Shown piece by piece: positions 26,637 to 32,619 of a stretch of 32,619 nt of DNA. The stretch covers positions 1 through 32,619 of the forward strand of contig CAZOYN010000004.1 in the NCBI GenBank assembly GCA_964584135.1, read 5' to 3'. Each line of letters opens with the position of its first letter. The first letter of the stretch is position 1. The position numbers and the translations under genes are program-made. This DNA is from CAZOYN01 sp964584135. GTDB lineage: Bacteria > Patescibacteriota > Saccharimonadia > Saccharimonadales > UBA4665. The notes under the pieces are model-generated. The model saw only the letters and a list, made by a program, of their open reading frames with translations. It had not been told where the DNA came from and made no database searches.

Positions 26637-28610
26637 TTGATAGTGGCCGAGAAGAAATCTGGTTATTCAGCTGAGCAAATTACGGTCCTGGAGGGTCTGG
26701 AACCGGTCCGCAAGCGCCCTGGTATGTACATTGGCGGTACCGGCATAGAAGGCCTGCACCACCTGGTGTGGGAAATTGTCGACAACGGTATTGACGAAGC
26801 CCTGGCCGGCCACGCCTCCGAAGTCTCGGTTACGCTCCAAGCCGATGGCGGCGTTACTGTCTTTGATAACGGCCGGGGTATACCCACCGACATCCACCCT
26901 AAAACTGGCAAAAGCACCGTCGAAACCGTGCTAACGGTCCTGCACGCTGGTGGTAAGTTCGGCAGCGGTGGCTACAAAGTCTCCGGTGGCCTGCACGGCG
27001 TGGGCGTCAGCGTGGTAAATGCCTTATCAACGAAATTTCTCGTCACGGTGTACCGCGACGGTAAGATTTGGGAGCAGGAATACGAACGCGGGGCACCCAA
27101 GTCCGACCTCAAAACCACCGGCACCACTGACAAAACCGGCACCCAAATTACGTTTTATCCCGATGAAACCATCTTCCAAGAGATAAGCTTTAGCTATGAA
27201 ACAATTCTCGACCGCCTCCGCCACGCCGCTTATCTCACCAAGGGCTTGCGGACTTCCATCGAAGACGAAAGCACTGGCGAACGCTACGGCTTTTACTTTG
27301 AAGGTGGTATCCAGAGCTACGTCAAGCACCTCAACGTTGGTAAAGAAGTCGTGGATGACGACATTTTTTACGTCGATAAAATGGTCAAAGATACGCAGGT
27401 TGAAATTTCACTGCAGTACACCGATGCCTACACCGAGACTATCAAGGCTTTCGCCAACAACGTACTCAACCCCGACGGCGGTACGCACCTAACTGGCTTC
27501 CGAGCTGCCCTGACCCGGGTGATTAACGACTATGCCCGCAAGCAGGGCCTGCTCAAGGAAAAAGAAGAAAACTTGTCCGGCGAAGATACCCGCGAGGGCC
27601 TGACGGCCATTATTTTGGTAAAGTTGCCCGACCCGCAGTTTGAAGGCCAGACCAAGAACAAGCTCGGTAACCCCGAGATCCGCGGCTACGTCGAGCAAGT
27701 GTTGGCCGAGTATTTGAACTATTACCTCGAAGAGCACCCTGGCGTGGCCCGCAAAATTGTTGGCAAGGCGCTGCTGGCCGCCCGGGCCCGCAAGGCTGCC
27801 CGCGCTGCCCGCGAAAACATCTTGCGCAAGGGGGTGTTGGATGGCGCCTCCATGCCTGGCAAACTGGCCGACTGCTCCTCGAAGGATCCGGCCAGCTCCG
27901 AAATCTACTTGGTGGAAGGTGACTCCGCCGGTGGTTCGGCTAAGTCGGGCCGTGATAGCAAGACCCAGGCTATCCTGCCGCTGCGCGGTAAAGTGCTGAA
28001 CGTGGAGCGCGCCCGCCTGGACAAAATGCTAGCCAATAACGAACTGGTGAGCCTGATTAAGGCTTTGGGCGTCGGGATTGAAGAGTCTTTTGACCTCAGC
28101 GGCCTGCGCTACCACCGCATCATTATCATGACCGACGCTGATGTTGACGGCAGCCACATTTCGACACTACTCATGACCTTCTTCTTCCGCTTTATGAAGC
28201 CGGTAGTTGATGGTGGGCATGTCTACCTGGCTAAACCGCCGCTGTTCGAGTTGGTTAAAACCGGCCGCAAAAACTCGGTCTTCATCTATGACGAGGACGA
28301 GTTAGAAACAGTCCTGGACGCCAAAATTGCCGAGCGCAAAAAAGAAGGCAACAAAATTGACAGTACCACCGAGCGCTACAAACAAGCTGGCTACATCGAG
28401 CAGAAGCGCTACAAAGGCTTGGGTGAAATGGACGCCGAGCAGCTCTTCGAGACCACTATGAACCCCGAAAAGCGCGTGCTGGTGCAGGTGAAAGTCGAAG
28501 ACGCCGAGAAAGCCGACGCCATTTTTAACAAGCTGATGGGCACCGAAGTCGAGCTGCGCAAGGCCTTCATCCTGGCCAACGCCAAGTTCGTAAAGGACCT
28601 GGATATTTAG
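26637..28610 (+). CDS. gyrB: DNA gyrase subunit B
   Basis: The 657-residue ATPase subunit of gyrase has the GHKL domain ('VLEGLEPVRKRPGMYIGGTG', 'EIVDNGIDEALAGHA', 'VFDNGRGIPTDIHPKTG', 'GGLHGVGVSVVNAL'), the transducer, and the TOPRIM domain (VEGDSAGGSAKSGRD, 'LPLRGKVLNVE', MTDADVDGSHI), ending in 'KRYKGLGEMDAEQLFETTM'. The size is that of the short GyrB form. AGGAAGG lies 4 nt before TTG 26637 and 10 nt before GTG 26643. The GTG start would give MAEKKSGYS, so either is possible. It is followed after 2 nt by gyrA; the two form an operon. Confidence 0.96.
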   Translation: MIVAEKKSGYSAEQITVLEGLEPVRKRPGMYIGGTGIEGLHHLVWEIVDNGIDEALAGHASEVSVTLQADGGVTVFDNGRGIPTDIHPKTGKSTVETVLTVLHAGGKFGSGGYKVSGGLHGVGVSVVNALSTKFLVTVYRDGKIWEQEYERGAPKSDLKTTGTTDKTGTQITFYPDETIFQEISFSYETILDRLRHAAYLTKGLRTSIEDESTGERYGFYFEGGIQSYVKHLNVGKEVVDDDIFYVDKMVKDTQVEISLQYTDAYTETIKAFANNVLNPDGGTHLTGFRAALTRVINDYARKQGLLKEKEENLSGEDTREGLTAIILVKLPDPQFEGQTKNKLGNPEIRGYVEQVLAEYLNYYLEEHPGVARKIVGKALLAARARKAARAARENILRKGVLDGASMPGKLADCSSKDPASSEIYLVEGDSAGGSAKSGRDSKTQAILPLRGKVLNVERARLDKMLANNELVSLIKALGVGIEESFDLSGLRYHRIIIMTDADVDGSHISTLLMTFFFRFMKPVVDGGHVYLAKPPLFELVKTGRKNSVFIYDEDELETVLDAKIAERKKEGNKIDSTTERYKQAGYIEQKRYKGLGEMDAEQLFETTMNPEKRVLVQVKVEDAEKADAIFNKLMGTEVELRKAFILANAKFVKDLDI

Positions 28611-28612
28611 CC

Positions 28613-31183
28613 ATGGATGAAGACCAGAAGCCGGATAACGAAGTGCGTTACGAAGAATCAATGGCAGACCGTCGCCGCGGTGTGGAACACGAAGCCGACG
28701 TCTTAGATACCGACCATTCGCGGGTTGTTGAACGTCGCACCGTCGAAAACGTCATGGAAGACAGCTACTTGCGCTATTCCATGAGCGTGATTATCGACCG
28801 GGCATTGCCCGATGTCCGTGACGGCCTTAAGCCGGTCCATCGTCGTATTTTGTACAGCATGAACGAAGATGGCCTGCGCAGCGGCGCTCGGCACCGTAAA
28901 TCAGCCAACGTCGTCGGTGCCGTTATGGGTAAGTATCATCCGCACGGTGACTCCTCAATTTATGACGCCATGGTGCGCATGGCCCAACCGTGGGCAATGC
29001 GTTACACGCTGATTAATGGGCAAGGTAACTTCGGCTCCATGGACGGCGACCCCCCAGCGGCCATGCGTTACACCGAAGCCAAGATGGCCCGCCTGGCCGA
29101 TGAAACGCTGGCCGACATCGACAAAGAGACCGTCGACTTCCGCGAAAACTACGACGGCACAACTACCGAGCCAACTGTCCTCCCAGCTAAATTGCCAAAC
29201 TTGTTGTTAAACGGACAACTAGGTATTGCTGTGGGCATGGCCACTAATATCCCGCCCCACAACTTGAGTGAACTGGTTGATGCCGAGGTGCTATTGATCG
29301 ACAAGCCCGAGGCCACACTGGACGATTTGCTAATACATATCAAGGGCCCCGACTTTCCGACCGGCGGCGTGATTTACGGAAAAGAATCAATCCGTACCGC
29401 TTATGCCACTGGCCGAGGCGGCGTGGTCACCCGCGGTGTTGCCGAAGTGGTGGAAGGCGCCAAAGGCCGCCACCAAATCATCATCACCGAAATACCATAT
29501 GCCCTCAACAAAGAGAGCTTGATTATTAAAATTGCCGACCTGGTGCGCGACAAAAAGATTGCCGGCGTTAGCGACATCCGCGACGAAACCGCCCGCGGCG
29601 ACGTGCGCATCGTCATCGACCTGAAGAAAGATGCCTATCCTAAGAAGTTGCTCAACCAACTCTACAAACTAACTCCGTTGCAGACGACTTTCCACTTCAA
29701 CATGATGGCCTTGATAGATGGCATCCAGCCGCGTGTTTTAGGCCTGCAGGACATCTTGCAGGAACACATTAAACACCGTATGGTCGTGGTCCGGCGCCGC
29801 ACCGAGTTTGAGCTCAGGAAGGCCAAGGAACGGGCCCACATCCTGGAGGGCTTGAAGATTGCCCTCGACCACATCGACGAAGTCATCGCCACCATCCGGG
29901 CCTCACAAACCACCGAAGACGCCCAAGCCAACCTGATTAAGCAATTCAAATTATCGGAGATCCAGGCCAAGGCTATCCTGGCTATGCAGCTGCGCACCCT
30001 GGCCGGGCTGGAGCGCCAGAAGATCGAAGACGAGCTAGCCGAACTGCTTAAGCTAATTGCCAGCCTAGAGGCTATTCTGGCCGACGAGAAGAAGATCCTG
30101 AAGCTTGTTAAAGACGAGCTGCTGGAACTTAAAAAACAGTATGGCGATGACCGCCGCACCAAAGTTATCCCGAGCGAACTGGGCAAGATGAGCGACGAAG
30201 ACCTGATTGCCGACGAGCAAGTGGTGGTAACCCTAACCTCAGCTAATTACATCAAGCGTAGCCCGATTGCTGATTACAAGCGCCAGGGGCGGGGCGGCAA
30301 GGGCCGCCGGGGCATGGCCACCCGCGAAGAAGATGTTATCGAACACGTCGTCAACGCTTCGACACATGACTTTCTACTGTTTTTCACTAACAAGGGGCGC
30401 GTTTTCCGACTGAAGACCTACGAAGTCCCGGCGGTTGGCCTGAACGCCAAGGGCATCGCCATCGTCAACCTGTTGCAGTTGCAGCCCGAAGAAACGGTCA
30501 GTAGCGTGATTAACGTCAGCAAGACCGACAACGCCGCCAACCTCATTATGTGCACGATCCGCGGCGTGGTTAAGAAAACGCCGTTTGAGCAGTACCAGAA
30601 CGTCCGGCAGAGCGGCCTCATAGCCATCAATCTGGACGCCGGCGATGAGCTCAAGTGGATCCGCATGACCAACGGCGACAATGAAGTCGTTATCTCAACC
30701 TCCCAGGGCCAGGCTATTCGCTTTCACGAAAAGGGTGCCCGGCCGATGGGCCGGGTCAGCCGCGGGGTACGAGGCATCCGCCTGCGCCCCGGCGACCACG
30801 TCATCGGTATGGACATCGTTGAAAAGGGCAGTGACATTTTTGTGATCAGCAAATATGGCTACGGCAAGCGCACCAGCATTGACCAGTTCACGCCGCACGC
30901 TCGGGGCGGTGTCGGCATTCGCTCAGCCGTGGTCAATGACAAGACCGGCGACCTGGTGGGCGTCAAGCGCCTGTTAAATGACGAGCAGGAGCTAATCATT
31001 ATTTCGCAGCAGGGCCAGACGATCCGCCTGGGCTTGACAGCTATCCCTGCACTGGGCCGGGCCACCCAAGGCGTGCGCATCATGCGCCTGAATGACGGTG
31101 ATGAAGTCGTCTCCCTCGCCCTGGTCGAAAAAGCTGAAGATATAGATGAAACTGAAGACGAAATAATTCTTGATACAGCCTAA
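28613..31183 (+). CDS. gyrA: DNA gyrase subunit A
   Basis: The 856-residue subunit cuts and religates DNA. The catalytic tyrosine is in AAMRYTEAKM (about Tyr153). The quinolone-determining loop reads HPHGDSSIYDAMV, with the wild-type Ser and Asp, so no classical resistance substitution is seen. A coiled-coil/tower part ('IEDELAELLKLIASLEAILA') precedes the C-terminal beta-pinwheel, which begins with RQGRGGKGRRG, the GyrA box that separates gyrase from topoisomerase IV. An acidic ~35-residue N-terminal extension precedes 'VENVMEDSYLRYSMSVI'. It starts 2 nt after gyrB. Confidence 0.96.
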   Translation: MDEDQKPDNEVRYEESMADRRRGVEHEADVLDTDHSRVVERRTVENVMEDSYLRYSMSVIIDRALPDVRDGLKPVHRRILYSMNEDGLRSGARHRKSANVVGAVMGKYHPHGDSSIYDAMVRMAQPWAMRYTLINGQGNFGSMDGDPPAAMRYTEAKMARLADETLADIDKETVDFRENYDGTTTEPTVLPAKLPNLLLNGQLGIAVGMATNIPPHNLSELVDAEVLLIDKPEATLDDLLIHIKGPDFPTGGVIYGKESIRTAYATGRGGVVTRGVAEVVEGAKGRHQIIITEIPYALNKESLIIKIADLVRDKKIAGVSDIRDETARGDVRIVIDLKKDAYPKKLLNQLYKLTPLQTTFHFNMMALIDGIQPRVLGLQDILQEHIKHRMVVVRRRTEFELRKAKERAHILEGLKIALDHIDEVIATIRASQTTEDAQANLIKQFKLSEIQAKAILAMQLRTLAGLERQKIEDELAELLKLIASLEAILADEKKILKLVKDELLELKKQYGDDRRTKVIPSELGKMSDEDLIADEQVVVTLTSANYIKRSPIADYKRQGRGGKGRRGMATREEDVIEHVVNASTHDFLLFFTNKGRVFRLKTYEVPAVGLNAKGIAIVNLLQLQPEETVSSVINVSKTDNAANLIMCTIRGVVKKTPFEQYQNVRQSGLIAINLDAGDELKWIRMTNGDNEVVISTSQGQAIRFHEKGARPMGRVSRGVRGIRLRPGDHVIGMDIVEKGSDIFVISKYGYGKRTSIDQFTPHARGGVGIRSAVVNDKTGDLVGVKRLLNDEQELIIISQQGQTIRLGLTAIPALGRATQGVRIMRLNDGDEVVSLALVEKAEDIDETEDEIILDTA

Positions 31184-31237
31184 TAAGTTTTATGAGGCTT
31201 GTCATGCGAATAGCTTTAAATGTGGAGAATTAAGTAA

Positions 31238-32347
31238 ATGACTGTTTCAGCAGGTGGTGGTGAACTATCTGCCACCCCCTCACTTTTAGATAGTCTCAAT
31301 AAAATAACAGGCGATTTAGAAGAGGTTTTGGCTGAAATAAGGCGGGAGGTCGTAAAAAATCCAGACTTTGCTGACCCGACATTGCGTCAGATGATAAGCG
31401 ATAGGCTAGTAAGTATATCTATTATTAGTACCGATACGGAGGAGGAGTATCTCTCCGATAGAGGCTACTCAAATACTCCTAAAGAAGTGAAACCAGCCCA
31501 AGAAGAAAAACCTGCACCAAAAAATAGTCCCAACGGTGACACATCTCAAACTAAGCCTTCGGTTCCCCTACATCTAGTTACTGAAACGCATGTTCCCAAA
31601 GAGGTTCAGATAGCGCGAGAATCTAAAAAAGATCAGAGACCAGTAAGTCCTAAGATGAGAGCACTTGCCGGCAAAGCTATAGACGAGGTACTAGCCTATG
31701 GCAAGAAAGATCCTAGCATGGGTTATTTGCTAAAAGTAGTATTTGGCGACCTTAAACTTGGTAGGCCTGTATTCCGTGAATTTAAACGTGCACTAGATTT
31801 AGACGGACGTATAATGCAGGTAGACGGTAGCAAATACGTTTTGACAGTACCCGAGCTTGATGTTGTCAAACGTGGCTTATTGCAGACGTTAGTGGATGTA
31901 GATCGAGAGAGAATTAAGCTGGCCGTTAACGCAGTTGTTGAAAAAACTCCTGCTGGCCTAAGTGTCCCGGGCAATAAGCTGCTTGGTTTTGTTAAACGTG
32001 CTGGTCTTATGTTGAGTTATGATGAGGTGGGAGAGTTTTTTGCAGCCATATCTTCAGATCCGCGCGTGATAGCTGAAGAAGACGGCGGCTTTACTGTAAA
32101 GGTTCGTGTTGAGGGACACGGTGTTTCGTATCCGGAAATAGATACAGAAGAGGAACAACATATATTCTCTAATGCAGAGATGCAGATTATAGGCATGGCT
32201 ACGAGCGGGCGGCATTACAGGGTATACCGAATGACTAAGAGAATGTTTAATACGCTCACACGAGCTCCACGTCTTGTACATCCAGCTAAGCTTTATGAAG
32301 CGCGCACTAGGCAGCGCCTCAGGCTATACAGACAAAGAAGCCCATAG
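31238..32347 (+). CDS. Hypothetical protein between gyrA and the 16S gene
   Basis: The 369-residue, AT-rich gene encodes a soluble protein. It has an N-terminal helical part ('LDSLNKITGDLEEVLAEIRRE'), a charged linker (about 85-140, 'KPAQEEKPAPKNSPNGD'), then two similar alpha/beta modules. In each, a helix pair is followed by a strand such as 'DGRIMQVDGSKYVLTVPE' or 'DPRVIAEEDGGFTVKVRVEG', which recalls winged-helix wings. The last ~17 residues are Arg-rich (EARTRQRLRLYRQRSP) and overlap a second reading frame that looks more protein-like. A GGAG element (about 31224-31227) lies 10 nt before the ATG. I do not recognise the family; the winged-helix idea is tentative. Confidence 0.6.
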   Translation: MTVSAGGGELSATPSLLDSLNKITGDLEEVLAEIRREVVKNPDFADPTLRQMISDRLVSISIISTDTEEEYLSDRGYSNTPKEVKPAQEEKPAPKNSPNGDTSQTKPSVPLHLVTETHVPKEVQIARESKKDQRPVSPKMRALAGKAIDEVLAYGKKDPSMGYLLKVVFGDLKLGRPVFREFKRALDLDGRIMQVDGSKYVLTVPELDVVKRGLLQTLVDVDRERIKLAVNAVVEKTPAGLSVPGNKLLGFVKRAGLMLSYDEVGEFFAAISSDPRVIAEEDGGFTVKVRVEGHGVSYPEIDTEEEQHIFSNAEMQIIGMATSGRHYRVYRMTKRMFNTLTRAPRLVHPAKLYEARTRQRLRLYRQRSP

Positions 32348-32495
32348 ATTTTTTAATATTGCTGTAACAAGCACAACCACTTTGGTCGGTTTATATCTTG
32401 ACCGACAGGGTTTAATCAGTTACTATAGTGACAAGGACTTGACGGGTGCTCTCTTGGAGTGTCTCCGAAACGGGTCCGAGTACGTTAAAAATTGA
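32295..32495 (+). CDS. Small overlapping reading frame, possible continuation after a frameshift
   Basis: An ATG at 32295-32297 opens a 66-residue frame overlapping the last 53 nt of the previous gene: MKRALGSASGYTDKEA, 'HRFFNIAVTSTTTLVGLYLD', 'RQGLISYYSDKDLTGALLEC', LRNGSEYVKN. Its composition is more natural than the Arg-rich end of the upstream frame, so it is either a separate small gene or the true C-terminus of the upstream protein, joined by a frameshift (real or sequencing). No good Shine-Dalgarno is seen. Confidence 0.45.
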   Translation: MKRALGSASGYTDKEAHRFFNIAVTSTTTLVGLYLDRQGLISYYSDKDLTGALLECLRNGSEYVKN

Positions 32496-32498
32496 GTT

Positions 32499-32562
32499 GT
32501 GCAACGTTTGCCCCTCACGGGGTGAACAATCAACGTCAGTTCATTTTGAATTGTTTTTTTCA
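32499..32562 (+). promoter_or_regulatory. 16S leader region with inverted repeats
   Basis: CCCC-TCA-CGGGG (around 32511-32522) and AACAAT/ATTGTT arms followed by seven T's (to about 32560) lie between the last reading frame and 16S. The second could terminate transcription from upstream. I see no convincing rRNA promoter within the window. Confidence 0.35.
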
Positions 32563-32570
32563 AACATTCT

Positions 32571-32619
<49 letters not shown>

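Overview
The window looks like a piece of a small, compact Patescibacteria (CPR) chromosome, most likely Candidatus Saccharibacteria (TM7). This rests on gene content: gyrB-gyrA close to the start of a 16S rRNA gene, the infC-rpmI-rplT operon, rpmB, rnpB, thrS, miaA, comM, a CPR-style membrane-anchored VirD4/TraG-like ATPase, no long biosynthetic operon, and very short intergenic spaces. Convergent genes often overlap at their stop codons. Taxonomy is inference; only the first ~50 nt of 16S are present.

Layout. 1-2.1 kb: a zincin-like protein, tRNA-Asp and a small secreted protein, all on the minus strand. 2.1-5.1 kb: a TrmB-like regulator with a palindromic operator, tRNA-Thr and tRNA-Gly, a membrane protein plus processive GT2 glycosyltransferase pair, and nrdR with a NrdR-box-like palindrome at its start. 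5.1-5.8 kb: a frameshifted small gene, tRNA-Val and a short terminated RNA in front of thrS. 5.8-11.1 kb: thrS-atl, miaA, a winged-helix/metallo-beta-lactamase-fold pair, rpmB and an M50 protease. 11.3-14.2 kb: an AT-richer islet of four unusual genes bounded by two tRNA-Pro genes. It holds an unknown protein, a small membrane protein, a tandem-SET methyltransferase and a freestanding archaeal-type threonyl-tRNA editing domain. 14.2-17.7 kb: a tRNA-like RNA and its relic, a PCD-RNase HI fusion, rnpB, a lone purD and a MarR-type regulator. 17.7-20.9 kb: rplT-rpmI-infC (infC begins with AUC), comM, then about 450 nt of noncoding DNA with terminators and a structured RNA under a near-consensus promoter. 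20.9-26.6 kb: envelope and type IV secretion-like genes. 26.6-32.6 kb: gyrB-gyrA, one or two unknown AT-rich genes, and the start of 16S rRNA.

Gene expression. Many genes have a -10 hexamer (often with an upstream TGn) ending only 6-8 nt before the start codon, which predicts leaderless mRNAs. Others (thrS, purD, gyrB, the MarR gene) carry clear Shine-Dalgarno sequences.

The best candidates for something undescribed are the tRNA-Pro-bounded islet (tandem SET enzyme convergent with a standalone Thr-tRNA editing domain), the PCD-RNase H fusion, the structured RNA near 20.65-20.84 kb, and the aberrant tRNA-like RNA near 14.5 kb. All functions are assigned by reading motifs; no searches were run.
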